The notes beneath the pieces were generated by a model. That model saw only the letters and a list, made by a program, of their open reading frames with translations. It had not been told where the DNA came from and did not search any database. Below are positions 8,071 to 16,649 of a DNA stretch of 64,000 bases, in pieces. This DNA comes from JABSSA01 sp039984715. GTDB lineage: Bacteria > Pseudomonadota > Alphaproteobacteria > Rhodobacterales > Rhodobacteraceae. Where the stretch lies: NCBI GenBank assembly GCA_039984715.1, contig JBDWUA010000016.1:124001-188000 (forward strand), in the 5' to 3' direction. Positions within the stretch are counted from its first letter, which is position 1. Each line of letters starts with the position of its first letter. The position numbers and the translations under genes were made by a program.

Positions 8071-8183
8071 GATTTGGAGGCGGATCGAAAGTCGCGAAGG
8101 TTGGTTGGATTTGTCGAAGTTTACATTGCGCGATCTAGTGGTGCTTGGGGCGGTTGTGACGAGACAAAGCGCAGCAGGGGGCA

Positions 8184-8867
8184 TCATGTCGTTTTTAGCC
8201 ACTGCAGCAATGCGGCGTTGGTGGAGGACGGTTGTTCCAGTGTCGGGAGGTGGCCGGCGTGGTCTATGATCTTTAGATCCGCTTGTGGGATCAAATCTGC
8301 CATGATCTGGTGGGTTTGGACCGGGCATAGGTGATCATCGGCGCCACATAAAACCAGAGCCGGGTATTGCAGCGATTTTAGTGTTTCTGTTTGATCCGGG
8401 CGGGTCATTAACGCGTGGGATTGGGTGACAAAGGCTGCGGGGCCAAGATCGGTTGCCATGTCCATGCACAGATCAAGGATGGATTGTTTGTGCACACTGT
8501 CCGCGAGGTATCTGGGTTTCATTTCATCGCGCATCACATCGATCAAACGTCCGTTTTGCACTGCGTTGATCTGAGGCAGGCGGGCGGTGCGGACGGCGTC
8601 GGTTTCGGCGCGGTGATTTGTGTCCAATAGGGCAAGTTTGCGGACACGCGTGGGGGCTAGGCGGGCGACCTCCATTGCGACGATGCCGCCCATAGAAAGC
8701 CCGGCCAGATCGAATTGGTCAGGTGCGGCGGCCAACACGTCTTGGGCCATGGCATGGATCGTATCGCGGTCTGTCGTCGTGATGACGGTGCAATCGGGGA
8801 TCGCCTCGAGCTGTGGCTGAAACAACCGCGCGTCGCACATCATTCCCGGCAAGAGGATCAGTGTCAT
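8184..8867 (-). CDS. Alpha/beta hydrolase, last gene of the catabolic operon
   Basis: A 227-residue soluble alpha/beta hydrolase. The nucleophile is S58 in GLSMG, the acid is D177 or D178 in GADDH, and the catalytic His is H206 in HAGHLP, so the triad is complete; LLPGMMCD near the N-terminus would form the oxyanion hole. It probably hydrolyses an ester or lactone intermediate of the pathway. The gene starts three bases after the MetE-like gene ends, so it is cotranscribed as the thirteenth gene of the run beginning at 20986. Substrate unknown. Confidence 0.8.
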   Translation of the reverse strand: MTLILLPGMMCDARLFQPQLEAIPDCTVITTTDRDTIHAMAQDVLAAAPDQFDLAGLSMGGIVAMEVARLAPTRVRKLALLDTNHRAETDAVRTARLPQINAVQNGRLIDVMRDEMKPRYLADSVHKQSILDLCMDMATDLGPAAFVTQSHALMTRPDQTETLKSLQYPALVLCGADDHLCPVQTHQIMADLIPQADLKIIDHAGHLPTLEQPSSTNAALLQWLKTT

Positions 8868-8870
8868 GGA

Positions 8871-9992
8871 TTAAGCGCGGGCAGCGCCGTCGGATAGGCT
8901 TTTGAGCTTGGCATAGGCGATGTCGGGATCAATGGCGCCAAAGCCTGCGAAGGTGCCAAACCCGCAATCAGAGCCCGCGATAACGCGATCCGCCCCAACA
9001 ATGTTGGTGAAGCATTGGATGCGTTGGGCCACAAGGTCGGGGTGTTCGACAAAGTTGGTTGTTGTGTCGACGACGCCGGGGACCAGAACCTTGGTGTCGG
9101 GGATTTCGGATTTCCGGTCGCGGAATACGGTCCATTCATGGGCGTGGCGCGGATTTGATGTTTCAAACAGGACATAGCGGGCCTTTGCGGACATCAGCGT
9201 TGAAAACACGGTGTCCATTGGGATGTCACAGCAATGCGGGCCCTCGTAATTGCCCCAGCAGATGTGGATGCGGACCTTGTCCTCGGGGATGTTGCGCAAT
9301 GCGTGGTTTAAGGCGTCGACATGGGATGCGGCGATTTTCAGGAATTCGGTATCCGACAGGTCGCTGAACAGCATATGACGCGAGAGCGCCAAATCAGGGC
9401 AATCAAGTTGCAATGTCAGGCCGGATGCGACGATGGTTTCGTATTCATCGCTCATGGCGTCGGCCAAGGCGGCCAAATAGGCCTCGCGGGTTTTGTAGTG
9501 GTCGTTTTGCAGAAATAAGGAAATGACGCCGGGCGAGGCCGCGTTCATAAAGCCTTGTTGCGCGCCGTGTTCTGTCATGGCCGATTGAAGGTTGCGGATG
9601 TCTGTTTCAAGCTCACCTTGCCCTTTGGATTTGACGGGACCTGTGCACATGGGGCGCGCGTATTGCGGGGTTCCGCCATCTGCGGCAAGGCGTTTGAGGA
9701 AGCCGGGGAACATTTTCAAATCGGCGGGTGCGTTGCGTGGAGAGTCGCCGGAAAACCCGGTGTAGCGGTCTTTGACATAGGTTGCGTAGGAGATTTTCGA
9801 CGTTTCGCCGTCACTGACGATGTCGATGCCTGCATTGACCTGTTTGGCGACTGTTTCGCTGACACCGGCTGTCATCGCGGCGTCAAATGCGGATTGGTCA
9901 TAGTCTTGTTCGTTCTCGCGGGCAAAGATGAAATCCACGACCTTCTGAGTGCGGGGTAGGCTGCCGACATGCGAGGTGAGTATTTTTGACAT
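8871..9992 (-). CDS. MetE-like zinc methyl/alkyltransferase-family protein
   Basis: A 373-residue protein matching the C-terminal catalytic barrel of cobalamin-independent methionine synthase, standing alone without the MetE N-terminal half. The zinc ligands are all visible: H243 and C245 (RIHICWGNY), E277 (LFETSN) and C343 (GSDCGFGT). In this family zinc activates a thiol for alkyl transfer; members include MetE and epoxyalkane:coenzyme M transferase. In a catabolic operon it more likely transfers or removes a methyl or alkyl group of the substrate than makes methionine; that is inference. ATG 9992 is chosen since it lies one base after the cupin stop and MSKILTSHVGSLPR is the family start. 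Confidence 0.8.
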   Translation of the reverse strand: MSKILTSHVGSLPRTQKVVDFIFARENEQDYDQSAFDAAMTAGVSETVAKQVNAGIDIVSDGETSKISYATYVKDRYTGFSGDSPRNAPADLKMFPGFLKRLAADGGTPQYARPMCTGPVKSKGQGELETDIRNLQSAMTEHGAQQGFMNAASPGVISLFLQNDHYKTREAYLAALADAMSDEYETIVASGLTLQLDCPDLALSRHMLFSDLSDTEFLKIAASHVDALNHALRNIPEDKVRIHICWGNYEGPHCCDIPMDTVFSTLMSAKARYVLFETSNPRHAHEWTVFRDRKSEIPDTKVLVPGVVDTTTNFVEHPDLVAQRIQCFTNIVGADRVIAGSDCGFGTFAGFGAIDPDIAYAKLKSLSDGAARA

Positions 9993-9993
9993 G

Positions 9994-10980
9994 TTATGTC
10001 CCTGTATTCTGAAGGTCGCCGGTCCAAGTTGAGCCTGCGGGGTCATCGTTGGATGTCACGCGGTACAAGCTTGCCTCGCCCGTCATTGAGGGCGATATTT
10101 TATAGGGAAACCCTTTCGGTAACAGGCATGTATCCCCTGGATTTAAAGTTGATGATCCGCCTGTCCAGTCCAGTTTCCAATGGCCGCGCATGGGCATCAG
10201 AACTGTGAATTGGTCAATTTCGATCAGATTATCATGTGACGATCCACGCGTGATAAAATCGACATCGAAACCGGGTTTGTCCGGCAATACGGCGTTCGTG
10301 CCGATGACCTGTGCCGGTGTTTTGCCCGCCAACCCCATCAGATCCAAATACCGCGCCACATGGCGGGGAATAACCTGGAGCGCTGTGGGTTCGGGCATGT
10401 GTTCAAGGGCTGCGCCGGATAGAACTGGCATCGGGCTGATGCCGTCTGGCAATGCCTCGCCCTTTTTCGTGTCATAAAGTTTGCCGTTTTCGCCCAACAG
10501 CAATCCATGCTGGGCGGCGTCTTCGATGACTTGGGGGGCCCATGTGACGCCACCGCCTGCATCATCGCCGCCCAGAACCGCCATGATCATTCCGTAATCG
10601 GTTCCGATGTTTTCGAACCCACGGAAAATCCCGGTTGGAATGTTGATAATGTCGCCTTCCTCAAGCGTTACCTCGCCAGCGTCCCCCCAACGTCCCCAGA
10701 AAAACCGCCAGCGTCCTTTGAGAACAAAGAACACCTCGGCTGTGGTGTGGCTGTGCAGGGAGTTGCGGCATTTGGGCGGCTGTCCTGCCGCGCCGATGTT
10801 AAAACCCGGTGTGTCGCGGATATGTACGTGTTGGTCGGGGCTTTCGCTGACGCCACCGCCGATGATCGTGAAATTCTCTTTCTGGTCGCTTCCGGGGGTA
10901 TGGGCATCGATGAACGCTGTTTTGCACGGGATCAGGTCACCGTAACGCACGATCCGTTTTTCCATTTCGGCAGGGGTCAT
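9994..10980 (-). CDS. Bicupin with altered metal site
   Basis: A 328-residue two-cupin protein. The first cupin (about residues 60-130) has H76, H78 and E82 of motif 1 (LHSHTTAEVFF), but in motif 2 (GDIINIPTGIFRGFEN) the usual His is Arg120. So either metal is held by three residues or another supplies the fourth. The second cupin (about 245-315) has a GD..LLPKG motif but no HxH, and looks structural. Bicupins include dioxygenases, isomerases and sugar-binding proteins; here an oxygenase or isomerase acting on a pathway intermediate is plausible. The gene lies three bases after the SnoaL gene and one before the MetE-like gene. Confidence 0.7.
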   Translation of the reverse strand: MTPAEMEKRIVRYGDLIPCKTAFIDAHTPGSDQKENFTIIGGGVSESPDQHVHIRDTPGFNIGAAGQPPKCRNSLHSHTTAEVFFVLKGRWRFFWGRWGDAGEVTLEEGDIINIPTGIFRGFENIGTDYGMIMAVLGGDDAGGGVTWAPQVIEDAAQHGLLLGENGKLYDTKKGEALPDGISPMPVLSGAALEHMPEPTALQVIPRHVARYLDLMGLAGKTPAQVIGTNAVLPDKPGFDVDFITRGSSHDNLIEIDQFTVLMPMRGHWKLDWTGGSSTLNPGDTCLLPKGFPYKISPSMTGEASLYRVTSNDDPAGSTWTGDLQNTGT

Positions 10981-10983
10981 GTT

Positions 10984-11961
10984 TTATCCCGTCTTCATTG
11001 CGATCTGTTTCCAAATCGCGGTCTCGTCGAACAATGTGTATTCGCGCCGAATGCCCCATGGGCCAAACTCGACATGGCTTGCGCCCATCACATGCACCTC
11101 TGCGTTTGTTGGTTCCCCAAACACACCCCAGCCATCGTGTTTGCCGGTCAAGCTCCACCTGAGTGCGGCGCGTGGCGGCATCATTGGATCTTGGCGGCCG
11201 ATTTGGTGGTCGATCTTGAAGGTGGCATTGGGAAAGGCCGACCGTAGGCCGATCCAGAATGCGTCAACGCCGTCGGTCGACACGCGTTCTTGGCCTCCGG
11301 GGTAATACCCGGTCACAGCGCGATCATAGGCAGCAGGGATAACGCCAAGATCCGCGCCCATGATGCGGGTCAAGACGTCTGCGTATTTTGCACCCCATTC
11401 GTTGTCATTGCCGCGCCCTGTATAGGGGCCGGTTTGATCGATGGATGGGTGGAAGGGGCGCACGCAGTGATCAACGCCGCCTTCGCGTTCAATCAGATCG
11501 AGCGCGTATTGTTTTGGATCCCAGCCCATTTGACGGACAATGGCCCCCTGATCGCGGATCAGCCATTCGTCGTTGATTTGATTGTTGATCGCGTGGCAAT
11601 CGGCAATGATCCGGTAGCGCAGCTTTTTACCTGTCGCTTTGCCGTACACTCCGTCACCAAGATGCGTCGCGGTGGACAGGATGCGATGCGATGACAGCAT
11701 CCCGTCCTCTGGTGTGCCTGACCAAATGACGTCTTCGCCTAGCAATCGGCGATCGGGAAATTCGGCAAGCGTGGCCATCGTTGCGGCGATGACATTTTCA
11801 TTGCCAAATACGATGGACCCCGGTGAGCGCACGGGGATGTCTTTGGAATAGTATTCGTGAAGCGTTGAAAGCCCGCGCTGTTCCCAAATTTCTTGTGTAA
11901 TGCCAAGGATATAGTCGGGAAAATCTTTGAACTTGTTTGCAAAACCTTTCATCAGGTCCAT
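10984..11961 (-). CDS. SnoaL/NTF2-like protein with two domains (copy 1)
   Basis: A 325-residue cytoplasmic protein built of two SnoaL-like (NTF2 fold) halves, about residues 1-150 and 180-325. The second half ends with the family signature TNAEVHVMGASHVEF followed by IRREYTLFDE. Members of this fold act as cyclases, dehydratases, isomerases or hydrolases on small molecules held in the cone; the reaction cannot be predicted. The gene overlaps the end of lacI by 10 bases and leads into the cupin gene, so it is in the same transcript. Similar proteins are at 13729, 16092 and 21147. Confidence 0.75.
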   Translation of the reverse strand: MDLMKGFANKFKDFPDYILGITQEIWEQRGLSTLHEYYSKDIPVRSPGSIVFGNENVIAATMATLAEFPDRRLLGEDVIWSGTPEDGMLSSHRILSTATHLGDGVYGKATGKKLRYRIIADCHAINNQINDEWLIRDQGAIVRQMGWDPKQYALDLIEREGGVDHCVRPFHPSIDQTGPYTGRGNDNEWGAKYADVLTRIMGADLGVIPAAYDRAVTGYYPGGQERVSTDGVDAFWIGLRSAFPNATFKIDHQIGRQDPMMPPRAALRWSLTGKHDGWGVFGEPTNAEVHVMGASHVEFGPWGIRREYTLFDETAIWKQIAMKTG

Positions 11962-12968
11962 CCTTCCGGAATTTTTGCCGAACTGCGCACGATCAACGGG
12001 CTTTCTATTTTGATATGCTTTGGTTTCGTGCCGATATTGTCTATTTTCTCAAGGATCAAAGAGACCGTTTCATCGACCATAATGTTGGCCCGTTGGCGCA
12101 CAGTTGTCAGGTCATATGCCGCCCAAGAGGCAGGTGGCACGTCGTCATATCCCACGACGCTGACATCGTCGGGAACGCCAAGTCCGAATTCACTGCGCAA
12201 CACATCCATCACCGCAAAGGCCATGTGGTCGGTGGCGATAAAGACGGCATCGGGATAGGTCGTCGCCGTGAACATGGCGCGTGCGATTTCTTTGGCTTTT
12301 TCGACGGTGAATTCGCCCAAGCCGTGGTCAAACAGGTCGCGCCCTGCGTCTTGCAATCCGGCACGAAATCCAGCTTCGCGGTCGCGCTGGGTCGAGGCAC
12401 CTTTCCAGCCACCGATATAGGCAATGCGTTGGTGTCCCCCAGCGACAAGGAATTTGGCGACGGTTTGCCCGCCTGCGTAATTGTCTGAGGTCACCGCCGA
12501 GAGGGTGTCGGAATCTTGGGATCGGTTGAACAACACAACCGGAACACCCGCAGCCTCGCATCGATCTGTCAGGTTGCTTGAGATGCCAACGCTGGCCGTG
12601 ATGATCCCGTCGACCTGATAATCCAACAATTCGTCAATCACTTGGTCCGTGGATTGACTGTCATTTGAGGCCATAAAAACCAACACGTGATAGCCTTGGG
12701 CCTGAAGGGCGTTGGACAGCTTTTCCAAAGCGACGGGGTAAAAATAATTGTCGAGATAGGCCACCACCACACCGATGATCCGACTTTTGCCCGTGATCAA
12801 AGACCGCGCCAAGACGTTTGGACGATAGCCCAGCTCCATTGCGGCCTCGCGCACTTTGATTGCTGTTTTGGGGCTGACGGATGCGCCGGGGGTAAAGACA
12901 CGGCTGACAGCGGATTGGCTGACACCGGCCTTTTCGGCCACTTGCGAGGATGTGATGCGTTCTGCCAT
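11952..12968 (-). CDS. LacI-family transcription regulator of the catabolic operon
   Basis: A 338-residue LacI/GalR protein: N-terminal helix-turn-helix at residues 5-25 (SSQVAEKAGVSQSAVSRVF), canonical hinge (LGYRPNVLARSL), then a periplasmic-binding-protein-like sensor domain. ATG 12968 is used since MAERITSSQ is the natural start of the HTH, and it overlaps the SDR stop (TGATG). It sits in the middle of the operon it probably controls. The best operator candidates are the paired TTGCAT(N4)ATGCAA sites at 21020 and 21075, whose CG-containing centre is typical of LacI operators. The inducer is probably the imported compound or a metabolite of it. Confidence 0.9.
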   Translation of the reverse strand: MAERITSSQVAEKAGVSQSAVSRVFTPGASVSPKTAIKVREAAMELGYRPNVLARSLITGKSRIIGVVVAYLDNYFYPVALEKLSNALQAQGYHVLVFMASNDSQSTDQVIDELLDYQVDGIITASVGISSNLTDRCEAAGVPVVLFNRSQDSDTLSAVTSDNYAGGQTVAKFLVAGGHQRIAYIGGWKGASTQRDREAGFRAGLQDAGRDLFDHGLGEFTVEKAKEIARAMFTATTYPDAVFIATDHMAFAVMDVLRSEFGLGVPDDVSVVGYDDVPPASWAAYDLTTVRQRANIMVDETVSLILEKIDNIGTKPKHIKIESPLIVRSSAKIPEGWT

Positions 12969-13732
12969 CAGTCTGCCGTCCACCCGCCATCGATCAAAAG
13001 TGACGTCCCGGTCACCATGTCTGAGGCCTGAGAGGCAAGGAACACAGCCGCGCCCATCACGTCTTGGACTTGGCCGACGCGTCCCAATTTGATTTTGCTT
13101 TCGATCCAAGCCCGTTTTTGCGGGTCATCGAAGGTGGATTTGGTCAGATCGGTCAGAATGAAGGTGGGGCAGATCGTGTTCACGCGAATGCCGTGTTGCC
13201 CCCATTCGATGGCCATGGATTTGGTCATGCCTTCGACGCCATGTTTGGTTGCGGAATACAGCGCGCGATCTTGACCGCCGACATGGGCCATTTGGCTGGA
13301 GATTGTGATCAGGCTGCCGGGTTTTTGGGCGGCGATCAATCCTTGGGCCACGGCCTGTGCCACGAAATACGCGCCGCGCAAGTTGATGTTGGTAACGGTG
13401 TCGAAATCCGATGGCTGCGTTTCCAACGCAGGGGAATGGCGTGCAAGCCCCGAGGCATTGAGCAATATGTCAAAGGGGCCATTGGCTTTGATCTGGTCTT
13501 GGGTCGTTTTGACATCGACCACGTCCATCACAAGGCTTGAGGCGTGCATACCGTCGGCCTTCATGTCGCTCTCAAGGGCGTGCAACAAATCTTTGCGCCG
13601 GGCGGCCAATGTGACGTTGGCGCCGGCCTCGCCCAAGGCCACAGCGCAGGCGCGGCCAATGCCGGATGAGGCCCCAACAACGAGCGCGCGTTTTCCGGTC
13701 AATTTGAAGGACGGTGTTTTGGGCAAAGTCAT
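12968..13732 (-). CDS. Short-chain dehydrogenase/reductase
   Basis: A 254-residue classical SDR. The cofactor motif is GASSGIG (20-26), and catalytic residues are S145/S146, Y159 and K163 (YSATK). The usual NNAG appears as NASG (92-95). A basic pair after the second strand (AARRKD) leans toward NADP(H). It probably oxidises an alcohol in the pathway. The start overlaps the preceding SnoaL stop by four bases and the end overlaps lacI by one, so translation is coupled. Confidence 0.88.
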   Translation of the reverse strand: MTLPKTPSFKLTGKRALVVGASSGIGRACAVALGEAGANVTLAARRKDLLHALESDMKADGMHASSLVMDVVDVKTTQDQIKANGPFDILLNASGLARHSPALETQPSDFDTVTNINLRGAYFVAQAVAQGLIAAQKPGSLITISSQMAHVGGQDRALYSATKHGVEGMTKSMAIEWGQHGIRVNTICPTFILTDLTKSTFDDPQKRAWIESKIKLGRVGQVQDVMGAAVFLASQASDMVTGTSLLIDGGWTAD

Positions 13733-14763
13733 GAGACATCTTTCTGGTCAAAGCCGGGACGTGCCTGATTGAATGCGCGCAAGCGTGCAAACACATCGAC
13801 ACCGATTTGATGATAAAGATGTAGCAGATCGACCAGAACCCAATTTTCGCGGATTTTGTCGCCGTCCATTCGCCAGAAATCCAATGATCTTAGCGTTACT
13901 TTTTGGCCTGTGGGCGCGATGCCCATCCAACCATCGCCAGTTAGGGTTTGGGCCATGTCGGGCCAGCCAGTCACGGCAACGTAAGACCCTTCGGCAAAGA
14001 AATGGGCAGAGACTTCGTCAGGGTACTGGCCGCGATCTGGCATAGCTTTCAAGAACGGGATTTGGTGCCATTTTCGAAACCCGTCAATGCCACGTGCGGT
14101 GCCAATGCCAGCGGGTCCGTACCATGTCATTTTGGGGTGCCAAAACCGATCAAGCTCCATCTTGTTGACCGGTTCTTTGGGGTGACGGGAAAGGGCGCTC
14201 AGCATGTCCAGAACATGCGTTTGCGCGTGTGCTGATTGATCTGATGCCTCTGTATGGTCGGCCAAGCCATCTTGAGTGATGGGGCCGGGTACGTGCCATT
14301 CGCGTCCAAGGCTGGGGGCCATGGGCCATGCGTTGGCTTGCATCATCAGTTCAGGAATGTCCCAAATGGCCTGTACTTCGGTGACTTTGCCGTCTGTAAA
14401 TCGGTAAAATTCATGAAACCGCATGTGGGCGAGATGACCGGTTGGCGGGATATCCAGAAACGGGGCAGTAAAGGTGCCAATGTAGGATCCACAACAGCCC
14501 ACCCAGTCGCTGCCTTCCGGGGTTTGACCTGCGACGATGATGGTGTCGCGTCTTTCCAAATCGGGCAGGGCAGTGGCCAATGGCGCAAAGCAAGTATCAA
14601 AGAACTGATCGGCGGCCAAATCCCCAAAGGGATGGCACATGTGAATGATCGCATCCTTGTCCAGAAGGCGGGTCAATGCATCCGCGACCAAATCGCGATC
14701 AAAGTCGCGCATGGCAGCCAGCAATGGCGCGAGCTTGGATTTATGGGCACGGGCCGGGTTCAT
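13729..14763 (-). CDS. SnoaL/NTF2-like protein with two domains (copy 2)
   Basis: A 344-residue protein with two SnoaL-like halves. The first ends with a recognisable motif (PPTGHLAHMRFHEFYRFTDGKV) and the second with APTGQKVTLRSLDFWRMDGDKI followed by ENWVLVDLLHLYHQIG; this 'P-T-G..DF.R..DGKI.ENW' pattern recurs in the proteins at 16092 and 21147, showing they are paralogues. Gene starts one base after hisD-like stop and overlaps the SDR by four. Function is unassigned; the conserved Asp, His and Trp of the motif probably line the pocket. Confidence 0.78.
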   Translation of the reverse strand: MNPARAHKSKLAPLLAAMRDFDRDLVADALTRLLDKDAIIHMCHPFGDLAADQFFDTCFAPLATALPDLERRDTIIVAGQTPEGSDWVGCCGSYIGTFTAPFLDIPPTGHLAHMRFHEFYRFTDGKVTEVQAIWDIPELMMQANAWPMAPSLGREWHVPGPITQDGLADHTEASDQSAHAQTHVLDMLSALSRHPKEPVNKMELDRFWHPKMTWYGPAGIGTARGIDGFRKWHQIPFLKAMPDRGQYPDEVSAHFFAEGSYVAVTGWPDMAQTLTGDGWMGIAPTGQKVTLRSLDFWRMDGDKIRENWVLVDLLHLYHQIGVDVFARLRAFNQARPGFDQKDVS

Positions 14764-16092
14764 TTATTCTGCGGCCTCGCGGTGGGGCGCGCCGGTTCCA
14801 TAGGGGACATTGATACCGCCATAGCGGCGCACACGGATGTTGCATTGTTCGGCATGTCCCACAAACCCTTCCAACATGCACAAACGGCTGCCGTATTCCC
14901 CGACAAGCGTTGCAGCCTCGTCTGTGGTAATTCTTTGATATGAATGGGTTTTCAAGAACTTACCGACCCATAGCCCACCCGTATAACGCCCCGCTTTTTT
15001 CGTGGGCAAAGTGTGGTTGGTTCCGATCACCTTGTCGCCGTTTGACACATTTGTACGCGCACCCAAGAACAGCGCGCCATAGCAGGTCATGTTGTCGAGG
15101 AACCAATCATCACGGTCGGTCATAACCTGCACATGTTCAGACGCGATGTCGTCGGCAACGCTGAGCATTTCTTGGTATGTGTCGCACAAGATGACCTCGC
15201 CATAATCGGTCCAACTGACCGAAGCCGTATCTGCCGTGGGCAATATGCCCAGCAGACGGTCAATTTCGCGCAATGTATCTTGGGCAAGTTTGCGCGAATT
15301 GGTCAGCAAAACTGCTGGGCTGTTATAGCCATGCTCCGCTTGGCCAAGCAGATCGGTCGCGCAAAGCTCTCCGTCGACGGTGTCATCAGCGATGACCATG
15401 GTTTCTGTGGGCCCTGCGAACAGATCAATGCCGACGCGTCCAAAAAGCTGGCGCTTTGCTTCTGCGACAAAGGCGTTGCCGGGCCCGACCAACATATGAA
15501 CGGGATCAAGGGTTTGCGTGCCCAAGGCCATCGCGCCGATCGCTTGGATACCGCCCATGACGTAAATCTCATGTGCGCCGCCAAGATGCATCGCGGCAAT
15601 GACGGCGGCGTTTGGCTTGCCCTGAAAAGGGGGCGTGCAGGCGACGATCCGCGGCACACCCGCAACGGAAGCGGTGGCAACCGACATATGCGCCGAGGCG
15701 ACCATTGGGAATTTACCGCCGGGGACGTAGCACCCCACCGATTGCACGGGGATATTTTTGTGCCCCAGAATGACACCGGGCATTGTTTCGATTTCGATGT
15801 CTTGCATGCTGTCGCGCTGGGCTTGGGCGAAATTGCGCACTTGTTCTTGGGCGAATTTGATATCAGCCAATTCGCGATCCGTCAGGGATGCGATCAGATC
15901 GGCAATTTCGGTATCGGACAATTTGAAGGAGGCTGGCGAATAGCCATCAAACTTTTCTGACAGGGCACGTACGGCTACATCACCGTCGGCCTCAATGGCT
16001 TTTAACGTTGTTTCCACGACGGCTTTGGTCTTGGCATCTTCTTCAGCGCGTTCAGCATCTGGTTTGCCACGTTTCAAATATTCTATTGCCAT
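14764..16092 (-). CDS. HisD-family dehydrogenase, HpsN-like
   Basis: A 442-residue NAD-dependent zinc dehydrogenase of the histidinol-dehydrogenase family. Zinc ligands Q251, H254, D353 and H413 and the catalytic pair E319-H320 are all present (GQAEHG, ASEHV, NGDK, VGHAEQ). The family performs two-step oxidation of a primary alcohol to an acid. The context is not histidine biosynthesis: it lies in a LacI-controlled transport operon. The best-known catabolic relative is HpsN, which oxidises 2,3-dihydroxypropane-1-sulfonate to sulfolactate, but no sulfolactate lyase genes are nearby, so another polyol-like substrate is possible. It overlaps its upstream neighbour by one base. Confidence 0.85.
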   Translation of the reverse strand: MAIEYLKRGKPDAERAEEDAKTKAVVETTLKAIEADGDVAVRALSEKFDGYSPASFKLSDTEIADLIASLTDRELADIKFAQEQVRNFAQAQRDSMQDIEIETMPGVILGHKNIPVQSVGCYVPGGKFPMVASAHMSVATASVAGVPRIVACTPPFQGKPNAAVIAAMHLGGAHEIYVMGGIQAIGAMALGTQTLDPVHMLVGPGNAFVAEAKRQLFGRVGIDLFAGPTETMVIADDTVDGELCATDLLGQAEHGYNSPAVLLTNSRKLAQDTLREIDRLLGILPTADTASVSWTDYGEVILCDTYQEMLSVADDIASEHVQVMTDRDDWFLDNMTCYGALFLGARTNVSNGDKVIGTNHTLPTKKAGRYTGGLWVGKFLKTHSYQRITTDEAATLVGEYGSRLCMLEGFVGHAEQCNIRVRRYGGINVPYGTGAPHREAAE

Positions 16093-16649
16093 TATTTATT
16101 CCCCGGCGTGGATTTTTGCGTGGACTTTTGTGTTGGAGGCGTTTTCTGTCCTTGGTCAAAGGCTTCCCAGCCCTGACCGTTGAAAACATCCACACCCAAT
16201 TGTGCGAGAACGTAGGGAAAATCGACCATCACCCAATTGTCGGTGATTTTGCCGTCTTCGACTTTCCAGAAATCCATATAGCGGATTTGAATTTTGCGTC
16301 CGGTGGCGGCGACGCCCATGAAATCGCCGGAATGTACGGCCTCTTGGCGGCCAAAGGCAGCGGCCCATTCGCCCATGTACAGGCGCGCCTCATCGATGCA
16401 GACCTTGTCCGAAAACGCGGCTTGGAAGGGCTTTTGCCAATTGTCCTGAAATTCTTTCAGACCTTCTTTGGTGCCGCATCCGGTATTGCCCATCCACCGA
16501 AAGCCTTCGCTGAAAAATTCACCGATGTCGGCGATGCGGTGATCGTTCAACCCGTCGACCATGCTTTCGATCACGGCGCGGGTTTGGGCGGTTTTGCTCA
16601 TGTCCGTGTCGCGGCTAAGCGCGGCCTGTTCTGGTCTTGCGCCATTCAT
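16092..16649 (-). CDS. SnoaL/NTF2-like protein, single domain
   Basis: A protein of up to 185 residues with one SnoaL-like domain and a short Pro/Thr/Lys-rich tail. The motif ATGRKIQIRYMDFWKVEDGK followed by DNWVMVDFPYVLAQLGVDVF matches the paralogues at 13729 and 21147. ATG 16649 overlaps the permease stop by four bases; an in-frame ATG at 16601 (MSKTAQTRAV) fits the family start better. It may pair with or resemble half of the two-domain proteins. The reaction is unknown. Confidence 0.78.
   Translation of the reverse strand: MNGARPEQAALSRDTDMSKTAQTRAVIESMVDGLNDHRIADIGEFFSEGFRWMGNTGCGTKEGLKEFQDNWQKPFQAAFSDKVCIDEARLYMGEWAAAFGRQEAVHSGDFMGVAATGRKIQIRYMDFWKVEDGKITDNWVMVDFPYVLAQLGVDVFNGQGWEAFDQGQKTPPTQKSTQKSTPGNK

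Noticed and set aside
350..8180. Chromosomal integron cassette array
   Set aside because: Small genes separated by repeats suggested it, but no integrase or attI is in the window, the repeats lack the paired core sites of attC, and genes point both ways.
14764..16092. Histidinol dehydrogenase for histidine biosynthesis
   Set aside because: Family residues fit, but the operon is catabolic and lacks any his gene.
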